Below the pieces are notes generated by a model that saw nothing but the letters and a program-made list of their open reading frames with translations, made no database searches and was not told where the DNA came from. From assembly GCA_000961805.1 (NCBI GenBank), contig LADV01000041.1:1-18852 (forward strand): a stretch of DNA of 18,852 bases, given 5' to 3'. The position numbers were made by a program, and so were the translations under genes. This document shows, in pieces, positions 1-8,465 of this stretch (position 1 is the first letter of the stretch; each line of letters starts with the position of its first letter). The stretch is from Peptococcaceae bacterium BRH_c23 (lineage in GTDB: Bacteria > Bacillota_B > Desulfitobacteriia > Desulfitobacteriales > Desulfitobacteriaceae).

Positions 1-1
1 G

Positions 2-1108
2 CTGCAAAAGGACCTCTGTGAAATCACGGGGATGGATGCCTTCACACTGCAGCCGGCTGCCGGTGCTCATGGTGAAATGACCGGTATTTTAATGATTAAA
101 GCCTACCACGAGTCCCGTCAGGATACAAAGCGTACCAAAATCATTGTTCCTGATGCTGCACACGGTACGAACCCTGCTACCGCTTCGATGGCTGGATTTA
201 ATATTATCCAGGTTCCATCTAATGAACGCGGGGGAGTAGATATCGAGGCTCTGCGTAAGGTAGCCAACGAAGAAGTCGCAGGATTAATGCTGACCAATCC
301 GAATACACTGGGTTTATTTGATGAAAATATCCTTGAGATTGCCGAAATCATCCACTCTGTCGGCGGATTACTTTATTATGATGGAGCGAATACGAACGCC
401 ATCATGGGTATTACCCGTCCTGGAGATATGGGTTTTGATGCTGTTCATATCAATTTGCATAAGACGTTTTCAACTCCTCATGGCGGTGGCGGTCCTGGTG
501 CTGGTCCCGTCGGGGTTAAAGAATTTTTAGAGCCTTTCTTACCCAAACCAGTAGTGGAGAAACGCGAAGACAGAACATTTACCTTAAACTATAACCCGCC
601 ACAATCAATAGGGCGTGTAAAAACGTTTTATTCGAATTTTTCAGTTCTTGTTAAAGCGTATGCCTATATTCGTGGCCTTGGCGGAGAAGGTTTGAAAAAT
701 GCTACCCAAAATGCAGTACTCAATGCAAATTATCTGATGAGCATACTCAAGGAGCATTATTATCTCCCCTATGATCGGACGTGCAAACATGAGTTTGTCA
801 TAACCTCTAAAAATCTTACACAATATGGTATCCATACCTTAGATATAGCTAAACGCCTGCTTGATTACGGTTATCATCCGCCGACAATTTATTTTCCGTT
901 AGTCGTTGAAGAAGCGATGATGATCGAGCCAACCGAAAGTGAAAGTCTGGAGACCCTCGATCAATTTGTTGAAGTCATGATCAAAATAGCGGAGGAAGCG
1001 AAAAGGGATTCAGAGCTGGTTAAAACCGCCCCTCACAATACTCTGATAACACGTTTGGATGAAACAGCAGCTGCCCGGAAGCCGAACCTTCGTTGGAAGA
1101 AAGAATAG
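2..1108 (+). CDS. gcvPB: Glycine dehydrogenase (decarboxylating) subunit 2, 5'-truncated by the window edge
   Basis: This is the C-terminal part, about 368 codons, of the PLP-binding P-protein subunit of the glycine cleavage system. The P-protein decarboxylates glycine and passes the aminomethyl group to lipoyl-GcvH. The frame is open from base 2, before the first internal ATG at 32, so the start lies outside the window; the two-subunit form is usually about 480-490 residues. The PLP lysine is visible in [16 protein letters not shown], with the Lys codon at 461-463, followed by the glycine-rich loop. The conserved blocks [11 protein letters not shown] and YDGANTNAI precede it. The gene is followed after 23 bp by dihydrolipoyl dehydrogenase, the L-protein of the same complex, so the two are almost certainly cotranscribed. 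No disruption is visible in the part present. Confidence 0.97.
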   Translation: MQKDLCEITGMDAFTLQPAAGAHGEMTGILMIKAYHESRQDTKRTKIIVPDAAHGTNPATASMAGFNIIQVPSNERGGVDIEALRKVANEEVAGLMLTNPNTLGLFDENILEIAEIIHSVGGLLYYDGANTNAIMGITRPGDMGFDAVHINLHKTFSTPHGGGGPGAGPVGVKEFLEPFLPKPVVEKREDRTFTLNYNPPQSIGRVKTFYSNFSVLVKAYAYIRGLGGEGLKNATQNAVLNANYLMSILKEHYYLPYDRTCKHEFVITSKNLTQYGIHTLDIAKRLLDYGYHPPTIYFPLVVEEAMMIEPTESESLETLDQFVEVMIKIAEEAKRDSELVKTAPHNTLITRLDETAAARKPNLRWKKE

Positions 1109-1117
1109 GTTTTATTT

Positions 1118-1124
1118 GGGAGGG
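1118..1124 (+). promoter_or_regulatory. Ribosome binding site that fixes a GTG start for dihydrolipoyl dehydrogenase
   Basis: GGGAGGG lies 7 bases upstream of the GTG at 1132. The frame is open further upstream to a TTG at 1093, but that codon lies inside gcvPB and has no comparable site. Starting at 1132 also puts the FAD-binding GGGPGG motif about nine residues from the N-terminus, as is normal for the family. Confidence 0.8.
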
Positions 1125-1131
1125 AAAAATC

Positions 1132-2517
1132 GTGGAGCATTATCAGGTGGGTATTCTTGGAGGAGGACCAGGAGGTTATGTATGCGCTCTAAGAGCAGCG
1201 CAGCTGGGATTAAGCGTTGTTCTTGTTGAAGGCGACCGCTTGGGCGGAACCTGTCTGAACAGAGGGTGTATTCCAACTAAAGCCTTAGTAAAATCTGCTG
1301 ATCTTTGGAGAGAACTACAGCATGCAGAGGAATTTGGAATCCAGGCAGGAGAAAATTCTTTTGATTTTGCAAAGATGATCGAACGCAAAGATCGCGTAGT
1401 CAATACTCTGGTTTCTGGAGTCGAGCAACTTTTTAAAGCCGCCAAGATTCAAGTGATCAAAGGATGGGGCGAAATTACCGAAGCTGGCAGGATTAACGTC
1501 GAAACAGAATCCGGCAAGGTCAGTCTTGAAGTTGAAAATCTGGTTATTGCGACCGGATCCACACCATTCCGTATCCCGATCCCTGGCGTGAACCTTGACG
1601 GGGTTATGACCAGTGATAATATTTTAGATGAGAAAACATTGCCGGAAAAACTGGTGATCATCGGCGGCGGTGTTATCGGCTTAGAGTTTGCTTCCATTTT
1701 CCAAGCACTGGGTGTAAAAATTACCGTTGTTGAAATGCTGCCTTCTTTGTTGGCTAATATTGATGAAGAAATCCCGAAGCGATTGAACCCAGTGCTTAAG
1801 AAAACCGGCATTGATATTCTGACTAAAACCATGGTTAAAGAGATCAAATCGGTTGAGAACGGTTTGGTGACTGTTGTGGAAAACGCTAAAGGAATACAGG
1901 AAATTCAGTCTGATCGGGTTTTGATGGCAACTGGGCGAAGATTTAATCTGCGCGGAGTAAACACCGAACAATTGGGATTGGAACTTGAGAGGGGTGCCAT
2001 TGCTGTTGATTCTCAGATGAGAACATCCGTACCCAATATCTATGCGATCGGGGATGTCACAGGAAAAATGATGCTGGCTCATGTTGCTTCGGCGCAGGGT
2101 ATGGTCGTTGCTGAGCATATAGCCGGTCATCAGGTGGAAATGAGTTATCGCGCAGTACCCAGCGCAATTTTCACCCATCCTGAAATAGCGGCTGTCGGCG
2201 CAACCGAGCAAGAGCTTAAAGCTGCAGACGTCAAATACAAAGTCAGCAAATTCCCCTTCAGTGCGAATGGTAAAGCCATAGCGTTGGGCGAAACAATAGG
2301 AATCGTAAAAATTCTTACTAATGAAGAGGGGATCGTTCTCGGTTCCAGCATCATGGGTCCTCAAGCGAGCAGTTTGATTCAAGAACTGGTATTGGCTGTG
2401 GAAAAAGGCCTGAACGCTGAAGAATTAGCTAAAACAATCCATGCACATCCCACGTTGCCTGAAGCAGTGATGGAAGCAGCTCATGGAATTCTGGAAAAAC
2501 CCTTACATTTTGCCTAA
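1132..2517 (+). CDS. lpdA: Dihydrolipoyl dehydrogenase (L-protein of the glycine cleavage system)
   Basis: This FAD flavoprotein reoxidises dihydrolipoyl groups with NAD+. The 461-residue product has the normal family length. From the GTG start it shows the N-terminal FAD motif GILGGGPGGY, the redox-active disulfide CLNRGC (Cys41 and Cys46), the NAD-binding motif VIIGGGVIGLEFAS at about residues 178-191, the second FAD contact YAIGDVTG, and the C-terminal active-site HAHPTLPE (His439 and Glu444). All catalytic residues are present. It follows gcvPB by 23 bp, so its likely job is the glycine cleavage complex, though such enzymes can also serve 2-oxoacid dehydrogenases. The 3' end runs directly into an insertion-sequence relic, so any original downstream genes of the operon have been lost or displaced. 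Confidence 0.97.
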   Translation: MEHYQVGILGGGPGGYVCALRAAQLGLSVVLVEGDRLGGTCLNRGCIPTKALVKSADLWRELQHAEEFGIQAGENSFDFAKMIERKDRVVNTLVSGVEQLFKAAKIQVIKGWGEITEAGRINVETESGKVSLEVENLVIATGSTPFRIPIPGVNLDGVMTSDNILDEKTLPEKLVIIGGGVIGLEFASIFQALGVKITVVEMLPSLLANIDEEIPKRLNPVLKKTGIDILTKTMVKEIKSVENGLVTVVENAKGIQEIQSDRVLMATGRRFNLRGVNTEQLGLELERGAIAVDSQMRTSVPNIYAIGDVTGKMMLAHVASAQGMVVAEHIAGHQVEMSYRAVPSAIFTHPEIAAVGATEQELKAADVKYKVSKFPFSANGKAIALGETIGIVKILTNEEGIVLGSSIMGPQASSLIQELVLAVEKGLNAEELAKTIHAHPTLPEAVMEAAHGILEKPLHFA

Positions 2518-2532
2518 CACGACGATTCCTCA

Positions 2533-2926
2533 AACTCAAATCATTCAAAGATACAGAGAAAAGAACAAAATAGAAGAGGCGTCTCGAGAAATGAAATACC
2601 TGTTGGCACTAAGGCCAATCCATTTAACTCGTCCCGAGCGAATCAAAGCTCATGTCACGGTTTGCATTCTGGCCTACCTACTGGTATATACGATGGAGAT
2701 GATGCTTAAGAGGGCTAAACATTCAATATCTCCTATAGAAGTTTTGAAACAAGTAGAAAGCTGCCAGTTAAATCAAGTAGGTATCAAAGGCTCACCTGGT
2801 TATTCGCTTACCGTTACAGAAATGACAGAGCAACAATTAGAATGGATGAAACTCTTCAACTGTGAGAACTTTTTAAAACCAAAGGCATTAAAACAGATAA
2901 CAAAATCCTTGCAAAATACGCTGTAG
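2533..2926 (+). pseudogene. C-terminal remnant of an IS1634/IS4-type DDE transposase
   Basis: About 130 codons resemble the end of an IS4-superfamily transposase, probably of the IS1634 group. The visible signature is RYREKNKIEEASREMK, which fits the Y-x2-(R/K)-x3-E-x6-K motif carrying the third catalytic acidic residue. It is followed by LLALRPIHLTRPERIKAHV and a hydrophobic CILAYLLVY stretch typical of the family. The usual Phe after EEA is a Ser here. Both upstream DDE aspartates and roughly three quarters of the protein are missing. The frame is open back to an ATG at 2483 inside lpdA, but residues before about 2533 overlap lpdA in another frame and are not transposase. It is a dead relic; family assignment is from motif recognition only. 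Confidence 0.8.
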
Positions 2927-3018
2927 TGACAAAAATATTATCGATATATGCCTCAAAGCCTTGCTGCGTCTAGTACTGGAAAATTCTTACGCCAAACTTG
3001 GGTAATATAGGAAATTGG

Positions 3019-3056
3019 AAAACCCCGTAGACTTTTGAACTCCTCGGGGTTTTTTA
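3019..3056 (+). terminator. Rho-independent terminator
   Basis: AAAACCCCG at 3019-3027 pairs with CGGGGTTTT at 3045-3053 around a 17-base loop, and the stem runs into a T tract (T3050-T3055). It would stop transcription coming from the gcvPB-lpdA operon through the transposase relic. Its complement begins with an A tract, so on the minus strand it could also act weakly after the permease relic. Confidence 0.75.
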
Positions 3057-3072
3057 TCTATCCCTTAATGAT

Positions 3073-3336
3073 TTACTTTCCTGTTTCTAATTGCTCTTTA
3101 AGGTTATTCTCATCAAGTTTATCCTCGTTTTTATGAAGATTAAATGCATAGGAGAAAGTAACTAACAATCCAAACCATAATGGTGCGATATATAGGGCAA
3201 CACGCGTATCGTCATTAAAATACATGATAACGAGAACAAAGACTAAGAATGCAAGACATGCCCAATTGGCATAAGGATAGCCCATCATACGATACTTCAG
3301 AAGCCAGAGGCTGTGAGCCATAAGTGCAGTGTGCAA
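3073..3336 (-). pseudogene. C-terminal remnant of an amino-acid permease (APC family)
   Basis: The 87-codon minus-strand frame resembles the last two membrane segments of AnsP/ProY-type amino-acid:proton symporters. The block running from GYPYANWACLAFLVFVL through IMYFNDDTRVALYIAPLWFG is characteristic of the C-terminal end of this family. These permeases are usually about 450-480 residues, so some 80% of the gene, including the transport core, is missing. Upstream on the minus strand the similarity stops at about 3336, where a short direct repeat begins. No convincing ribosome site or start codon is seen at the break. It lies downstream of, and in the same direction as, the gerABC operon. 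It is most likely non-functional. Confidence 0.7.
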
Positions 3337-3338
3337 AG

Positions 3339-3369
3339 TCGAACCTCGTGTTTAGTGCCTCGAACCTCG
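3339..3369. repeat. Two 10-bp direct repeats (TCGAACCTCG) 21 bp apart
   Basis: TCGAACCTCG occurs at 3339-3348 and 3360-3369. The core AACCTC also has an inverted partner, GAGGTT, at 3403-3408. The repeats sit between the end of gerC and the permease relic, at the point where permease similarity stops. They may be a deletion scar or part of a weak RNA fold downstream of gerC; no T tract supports a terminator. Confidence 0.5.
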
Positions 3370-3430
3370 AATAGCCCCTAGATAAGGGCAGAGCGGGTGT
3401 TTGAGGTTAGTTTTTACTCCCCGGTATCAG

Positions 3431-4654
3431 TCAACTCCTCTTTTCCTCCGGAGGGTGGGACCTCATAATATTGGGCGCTTTTATATCAACTTTGACCTCA
3501 ACCTCAATAGCAGCCTTTTCATAATAATCCAACCGATTAGACTGGATTTGCTCCCAATCGTTAGGATAACGATACCAAAGGTAATTACCAATACCTAAGA
3601 TGTCAGAATTAAAGTCTGTTTGGGATTTAGCCAGGAGTTCTTCCATATCAGACTTTACTTTACGTTCTAGCGCTTCACCCAGTTTAAGATAGAATTCTGG
3701 ATCCTCGCTCGGCACTTCAGCCTTCTGCTCGGGTCTGTTCAATAACTGGTCTCCCAGGCTACCCTTAATTTTAATAGTGACATGTGCTTTAATTTGGTCT
3801 TCAACTATTTCGGCCTTAAGTTTAGCACTGTTGCTAATAACCTCTATTCCAGCCTTGTTCTGGGGGTTATCCGGATGAGGTACCACGATCAGCCCTGTCT
3901 TCATCTCTCCTTTCATTAAGAGATAGGACTGAGATTCATCAGGAGATAGCCAGCCTACTAATTTGTCGCCCCGGAAAACTGCGCTACCATCCAAAGCAAG
4001 TTCACTCTTTTCCGGAACTTTAGCCCCTGGGGCAAGTAATTTTTTCTCATTCGTATCCCAAATCCCCAAGACACTGACCATTGGGTCAACACCAGGTTCC
4101 CCTAAATCACGATGGAAATCCTTATTTTTAATAACCCTGCTCTTACCCAGGAAACCTTGTTCAGCCTTGACCAAGGAATTAATTAGGGTTAAAGGATTCT
4201 TCTCGAATTGGGGATCGATTTTAAAAATAGAGTTTGTTGAACCTTTAGTGATAAATACCCAGGCGTTTTTGCGATTTTTGACATTATTGAAAAGGTTGTC
4301 CATATATTGTTCTACACCAGTGCGGGCCAAATCTTCACTAATGATTACGGCTTGCAGGTAGTTCCCAAACAAGCGCTTCGGCAAATGAGAATTAATGTCA
4401 CGCAGAGCATCTAACATTGTGTCTCCGATGGCTGAGGAAACCATAAGGAGCTTCTCAGGTGGAGCACTTCCCGTTGGGACCGGACTAAGCGGGGGAGAGA
4501 CGGCTAAGGTGATCTGGATCTTTCCTTCCGCTGTCCTGTCCAAGGCTATCCAGTTCACCCAGGCATATTGCTCGGGTTCAATACGATTCCAGCAGCCCGT
4601 TAAATTTAGAAGAAATAACATTAGTAAACTAAAGGTTAAACTACGTTTAAGCAT
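3431..4654 (-). CDS. gerC: Ger(x)C family spore germination lipoprotein (GerC subunit of a germinant receptor)
   Basis: The 407-residue product starts with a basic N-terminus, a hydrophobic stretch and a lipobox (LNLTGC, with Cys at about residue 21), so it should be exported and lipid-anchored at the outer face of the spore inner membrane. The following segment CWNRIEPEQYAWVNWIALD matches the start of the Ger(x)C family, which normally reads CW(D/N)..E(I/L)...... The length is typical. GerC is the lipoprotein subunit of GerA-type germinant receptors, together with the GerA and GerB membrane subunits. The start codon lies inside the end of gerB (8-bp overlap), which indicates translational coupling. 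It is called GerC in the general sense; which germinant the receptor recognises cannot be read from sequence. Confidence 0.93.
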   Translation of the reverse strand: MLKRSLTFSLLMLFLLNLTGCWNRIEPEQYAWVNWIALDRTAEGKIQITLAVSPPLSPVPTGSAPPEKLLMVSSAIGDTMLDALRDINSHLPKRLFGNYLQAVIISEDLARTGVEQYMDNLFNNVKNRKNAWVFITKGSTNSIFKIDPQFEKNPLTLINSLVKAEQGFLGKSRVIKNKDFHRDLGEPGVDPMVSVLGIWDTNEKKLLAPGAKVPEKSELALDGSAVFRGDKLVGWLSPDESQSYLLMKGEMKTGLIVVPHPDNPQNKAGIEVISNSAKLKAEIVEDQIKAHVTIKIKGSLGDQLLNRPEQKAEVPSEDPEFYLKLGEALERKVKSDMEELLAKSQTDFNSDILGIGNYLWYRYPNDWEQIQSNRLDYYEKAAIEVEVKVDIKAPNIMRSHPPEEKRS

Positions 4655-5735
4655 GACTGTTTTTTACCTTTGCTATTATAAGCAGAAATCCAGGCAGGAT
4701 GAGAAATGCCGTTGGAATAAGAATTTTAAAAGTCACCAACTCGAGCCAGACCTGGGTCGTTTCGGCGAAGTTTTTAGGGGCGAGCGCGAGGAGAGGGAGT
4801 GCGATAAGGGCGGGAAGGAGGACAGTCCGGTAGGTTTTGCGTCCTATGGCTTGGGCAGTGCAGATGGCATAGCAGTAAGTAAACACACCCAACTTAATAA
4901 TATTGATAAGGAGCCAACCCGAAATGACAATTACTTCAAAATTCTCGAAAACATCCATAATTTCTAATTCCGCAGTAATTCTAAGCAGGGGAAAAAGATA
5001 GACTGAAGCCCGGTAGATACCCAGTACAAACAGAATGGTCTGGGTAACTACGGTCATAATCACCCCAGCTAAGAGTAGCCCCTTGAGCGAAGCAGATTGA
5101 AGTTCTTCCGGTTTGTTGATTGAGGGAGCTAAAATGAGGATGAAAAAGACTTCAGCGAGACAGGCAGTACCGGGAAAAGCCCCCTTTAAAATCCCGCTAA
5201 AATCAAGCTGATAGACAGGAAGTGCCCGATAGATTTTCCCTACCGGTATTGACAGCAAGAGAGGGATTACTAATATTAAGATGGCAACGGGAAAGACTAG
5301 GTCATTGGCCCGGGCGATGGGTTCAATCCCCAACCAGGCACTATACACCGCCAGTAAGGTGAGACCTAAAACCAAAGGCCATAAGGGGGTCTCTGGCAAA
5401 ATCGTGATCTGAGTAAGCTGTGTAATAACGCCTAGGCTTAATGCTGCCATATACAGGCAAGTCAAACCGTAAAAAAGGCCCACAAGTTTACCCAACCAGG
5501 GCCCTAATATAATTTGAGCGTACTGGAAAATGGCTTGCCCCGGAAATCGTTTGGCCAAAGTAAGATTTAACATAATCCCTGCCGTAACCACTGCGGTAGC
5601 CGAGAGTAGGACAAGCCAAGCATTTTGTTTAGCGTTATAGATGATTATACCCGGTATTAAAATAGAAGATGTGGAAACTAATACAGAAACAATTAACCAG
5701 GTAAACTGACGTGAGGAAATTTTCTCAATAATCAA
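4647..5735 (-). CDS. gerB: GerB family spore germination permease-like subunit
   Basis: The 362-residue protein is almost entirely hydrophobic, with about ten membrane segments, and matches the endospore germination permease family (APC superfamily) that supplies the B subunit of germinant receptors. Features include the N-terminal SSRQFTWLIVSVLVSTSSIL segment, an AWLVLLSA helix, and a long C-terminal set of helices ending in LLIIAKVKNSHA. The start is a TTG at 5733-5735. GAAGGAG at 5746-5752 lies 10 bases upstream and overlaps the last codons of gerA, so translation is probably coupled to gerA, which ends only 5 bp before it. The 3' end overlaps gerC by 8 bp. The protein is complete, with normal family length. 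Confidence 0.93.
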   Translation of the reverse strand: MIIEKISSRQFTWLIVSVLVSTSSILIPGIIIYNAKQNAWLVLLSATAVVTAGIMLNLTLAKRFPGQAIFQYAQIILGPWLGKLVGLFYGLTCLYMAALSLGVITQLTQITILPETPLWPLVLGLTLLAVYSAWLGIEPIARANDLVFPVAILILVIPLLLSIPVGKIYRALPVYQLDFSGILKGAFPGTACLAEVFFILILAPSINKPEELQSASLKGLLLAGVIMTVVTQTILFVLGIYRASVYLFPLLRITAELEIMDVFENFEVIVISGWLLINIIKLGVFTYCYAICTAQAIGRKTYRTVLLPALIALPLLALAPKNFAETTQVWLELVTFKILIPTAFLILPGFLLIIAKVKNSHA

Positions 5736-5740
5736 TTTGT

Positions 5741-7294
5741 TCAGGGCTCCTTCTCAGGCCCGGGCTTTTGGTTGCGGCCTGCCTTAGTTTCGTCTTCCGG
5801 CCTGTAATAAGTTGGGCGATGGGTCTGTAGCCACAAGGGGAGACGAATAAACATATCCCCCAAGTCTTTGAGAAAAAGAGGAGCTATAGGAGCAAAATAA
5901 GGAACTCCAAAAGAACGCAAGCTTACCAGATGCATGAGGAAAAACATTGCTCCGAGAATCATCCCGAAAAAGCCTAAGGCAGCACTTAATAAAATAATGG
6001 GAAAACGCAGCAGACGGATAGAGAGAGCGGCACTATAATTCGGAACTATGAAAGATGACAGGGTTGTAAAAGCAACAATAACAACGATGATGGGTTCAAC
6101 TAAGCCTGCAGTAACTCCCGCTTCCCCAATGACCAGGGCACCCACGATACTCATGGTTTGACCAAAAACACCTGGCATGCGCAGACCGGCTTCACGTAAA
6201 ATTTCTACCACTAATTCCATAATTATCATTTCGATAGCCGTAGGAAACGGAGTCCTGGTACGGGAGCCGGAAATAATCACTGCTAAGGATTGAGGTAGCA
6301 TTTCTAGGTGGAACGTAGTCAAAGCCACATAGGCCCCCGGAAGCAAAAGGGTCATTAGGTGAGATGACAACCGGAGCAAGCGGACAAACGTTGAAAAATA
6401 GGGGCTTTCAATGTAGTCATCGGGAGACTTCAAGAAATCCCAGAATACTACCGGTATAATCGTAACCATCGAAGACCCATCGAGTAGTATACCTACCCGC
6501 CCATCCAAGAGGGCTGAGGTGAGACTGTCTGGACGCTCGGTATGTTGATAGGTAGGAAAGGGTGACCAAGGGGAATCGCTAATGAATTCGTTGATGACAC
6601 CTAAGGATAATAGCCTGTCTATCTCAATTCGCTTGAGCCGGCGTCTAACCTCTTCGACGATCTGCCGGTTAGCTATTCCCTCAACATAAACGATACCTAA
6701 TTCAACGGAAGTCTTGGTTCCTAGAGTATTCATTTCAATCCTGAGCTTTGGATTCTTAATCCTTTGTCTTAACAGTCCGATATTAGACCAAATAGATTCA
6801 ACAAAACAATCCCGTGGGCCCGACACAAGCTTTTCATTTTGAGGTTCGGTTATAGACCTTTGTTCATATTTTTTCAAAGGGATTTTCAGCCCAGATTTAA
6901 ACCCGGAGACTAAGAGGACGACTTCCCCTGAGGCTACAGCTTGGGATAACTCTTGGAGGGAGGTTATTTCCTGGGTACCGGCATACGGTAATACCTCAGC
7001 TAGGTTTTGCATATCCTTGGGCGGGACTGCAAGCTGAAGCAAGGGGGACAGCACCGATTTATTCAGTTGTTCAAGGTCAACAAAAGACTTGAGATAGACC
7101 AGAGCGCAGCCGGTATCTCCCGTAAAGGCCTGAAATCTATGGACTTGCAAGTCGGAGCTGTTGCCCATAGCTGATTGGACTTCCGTTATGGCTTGATCAA
7201 CATCTAACGGCAGTGAACTATTCACATCGACTTTTGAATTGGGGTTTTGATTTTTGTCTGCCGGATGACGTGGTGAAAGTAATTTGCGGAACAG
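5741..7294 (-). CDS. gerA: GerA family spore germination protein (GerA subunit of a germinant receptor), probable CTG start
   Basis: This is the A subunit of a nutrient germinant receptor. The N-terminal cytoplasmic part carries the usual GNSSDL and (D/E)GIANR..V.EV blocks. The GRVGILLDGSSMV motif is followed by the C-terminal membrane region with SGSRTRTPFPTAIEMI, GVFGQTMSIVGALVIGEAGV and FIVPNYSAALSIRLLRFP, all hallmarks of GerA. The longest conventional start is GTG at 7225, giving 494 residues, but it has no ribosome site. The same frame stays open upstream and gives a natural-looking basic extension, FRKLLSPRHPADKNQNPNSK. It reaches a CTG at 7294 preceded by a very strong ribosome site. 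I therefore place the start at 7294 (517 residues); the GTG is the alternative. It is first in the gerABC operon. Confidence 0.9.
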   Translation of the reverse strand: MFRKLLSPRHPADKNQNPNSKVDVNSSLPLDVDQAITEVQSAMGNSSDLQVHRFQAFTGDTGCALVYLKSFVDLEQLNKSVLSPLLQLAVPPKDMQNLAEVLPYAGTQEITSLQELSQAVASGEVVLLVSGFKSGLKIPLKKYEQRSITEPQNEKLVSGPRDCFVESIWSNIGLLRQRIKNPKLRIEMNTLGTKTSVELGIVYVEGIANRQIVEEVRRRLKRIEIDRLLSLGVINEFISDSPWSPFPTYQHTERPDSLTSALLDGRVGILLDGSSMVTIIPVVFWDFLKSPDDYIESPYFSTFVRLLRLSSHLMTLLLPGAYVALTTFHLEMLPQSLAVIISGSRTRTPFPTAIEMIIMELVVEILREAGLRMPGVFGQTMSIVGALVIGEAGVTAGLVEPIIVVIVAFTTLSSFIVPNYSAALSIRLLRFPIILLSAALGFFGMILGAMFFLMHLVSLRSFGVPYFAPIAPLFLKDLGDMFIRLPLWLQTHRPTYYRPEDETKAGRNQKPGPEKEP

Positions 7295-7298
7295 GAAA

Positions 7299-7310
7299 CC
7301 ACCCCCCTTG
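7299..7310 (-). promoter_or_regulatory. Strong ribosome binding site in front of a CTG codon (gerA)
   Basis: Read on the minus strand, AAGGGGGGTGGT lies 4-6 bases upstream of the CTG at 7294-7292. No ATG, GTG or TTG in the gerA frame lies between this site and the GTG at 7225, and an in-frame TGA stands about 45 bases further upstream. The site therefore points to a CTG start. Confidence 0.6.
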
Positions 7311-7401
7311 CTTAGTAAGTAGATTCTCGGAAACTCTCAGCCCAGTCCCACCAACTGGTCCTAGGCTGGATATATTTGGTTCACCCCCGCTTACCTCTCC
7401 T

Positions 7402-7426
7402 AACTTCACATAGCTAAAACAAGCAA
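7402..7426. repeat. Left terminal inverted repeat of the insertion sequence
   Basis: AACTTCACATAGCTAA followed by AACA and AGCAA. The first 16 bases are the exact complement of the right end at 8475-8490, and the inner AAGCAA also matches. Confidence 0.85.
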
Positions 7427-7482
7427 TTTTTAGATCCCACTAAAAAACTAGCGATAAAGTGTGTAATTTCCAAAATTAGGAC

Positions 7483-7513
7483 TTGACAAACGTTTATTTG
7501 CCTCAAAATTAAT
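7483..7513 (+). promoter_or_regulatory. Possible transposase promoter inside the insertion sequence
   Basis: A perfect -35 hexamer, TTGACA, lies at 7483-7488. The best -10 match is ATTAAT at 7508-7513 (four of six bases) with a long 19-base spacer. GGAGG at 7542-7546 and a TTG codon at 7554 follow downstream, which fits expression of the transposase. The long spacer makes the call weak. Confidence 0.35.
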
Positions 7514-7553
7514 TAGAGATTTTTTCTCTAGTTGATTGATCGGAGGCGATTTT

Positions 7554-8361
7554 TTGTTAGGCAATTGGCGTAAACATGGTGAGTATCAAACCTGGCTGAA
7601 ATCTAAACTTATCTCTTTAATGCCAACAATGGTTTTATGGACACACCCTGTACTCTATAACTTCAGCAGATAGTCCAAATGACCTTCCGATGTTTCTGCG
7701 TTTAGTACAGGGTTCCCGGCATGATAGTGTAACCTTTGTCTTCTCCTGGGTTGAACTGCTTAATCTCTATCCCGAATTTAAGTTCAGTAAAGCTCTTTTA
7801 GATTCGGCCCACGATGTCTATGATATTTATCGCCTGCTATGGGCAAATCAAACGGAAGCTTTCATCAACCTTAATGGCCGTTACAAAGGCCATTCAACCT
7901 ATTCCGGACCGCTTACTGTCAATGACAATGGGGTTCCCATCTGTATTGTCAACTTACCTATGCTCAATTGGGGATTTAACAATAACAGGTGCCGGATTAA
8001 GTGGCGTTGTCCTCATTACAAGGACAAGAGTCAATGTCCTAAACAACAGGTTTGTTCTCCAAGGAAATATGGCCGTGTAATCTACACCAAACCCAACTGG
8101 GATTTGCGTCTTTTTACTTCAACTCCCCGTGGCTCCAAGCCTTGGAAGAATATTTATGCCCGAAGAACCACTGTTGAGCGTACATTCAAGAGAATCCTTG
8201 TTGACCATAAAATTGAGAATGCCCGATGTCGAAGTAAAAAGCGCTGGTTTTGGCAAGCAACTTTGGCAGCTGTCAATCAGCACTTGGATGCGCAAGTTGT
8301 AATACTAAAGCCCTCTATTCTTTCTGACATAGGCCTCCTAACCATTTCGAAAGCAACATAA
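7554..8361 (+). pseudogene. DDE transposase of the insertion sequence, internally deleted
   Basis: The main frame runs from about 7621 to 8361; its first ATG is at 7690. It carries the C-terminal half of a DDE transposase. Visible pieces are SADSPNDLPMFLRLVQGSRHDS, LLDSAHDVYDIYRLL with a likely catalytic Asp, a zinc-ribbon-like cysteine cluster (RCRIKWRCPHYKDKSQCPKQQVC), and RRTTVERTFKRIL with the Glu of the E-R signature before KKRWFWQATLAA. A possible original start is the TTG at 7554 behind CGGAGG. That frame gives 39 codons (GNWRKHGEYQTWLKSKL and so on) and runs out of frame into a stop at 7671-7673. A deletion therefore removed most of the N-terminal half and joined the pieces out of frame. 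It cannot make a working transposase on its own. Confidence 0.8.
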
Positions 8362-8465
8362 CGCCAGACCTAAAAGAATACCCCATATACCCGCCGGGTT
8401 TTAAAAATGACTTGGAACACCGGTTTCTTTCCTATTGCCTTTTTGGGAAAGGGGAGCTTCTTCTT

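Noticed and set aside
1681..2382. 233-codon minus-strand frame opposite lpdA
   Set aside because: A shadow of lpdA: no family-like motifs, and lpdA is unambiguous on the plus strand.
3370..3430. Terminator after gerC
   Set aside because: AACCTC/GAGGTT with an inner GCCC/GGGC can fold, but the stem is short and no T tract follows on the minus strand.
4395..4967. 190-codon plus-strand frame across gerC and gerB
   Set aside because: A shadow of the two germination genes, with no ribosome site or recognisable motifs.
7311..7401. Sigma-G promoter for gerABC (CTTACTA resembling CATACTA)
   Set aside because: It lies too close to the ribosome site and has no matching -35 at the right spacing.
7218..7409. 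63-codon minus-strand frame upstream of gerA starting with GTG
   Set aside because: It overlaps the gerA N-terminal extension in another frame, begins inside the insertion-sequence repeat, and shows no family-like sequence.
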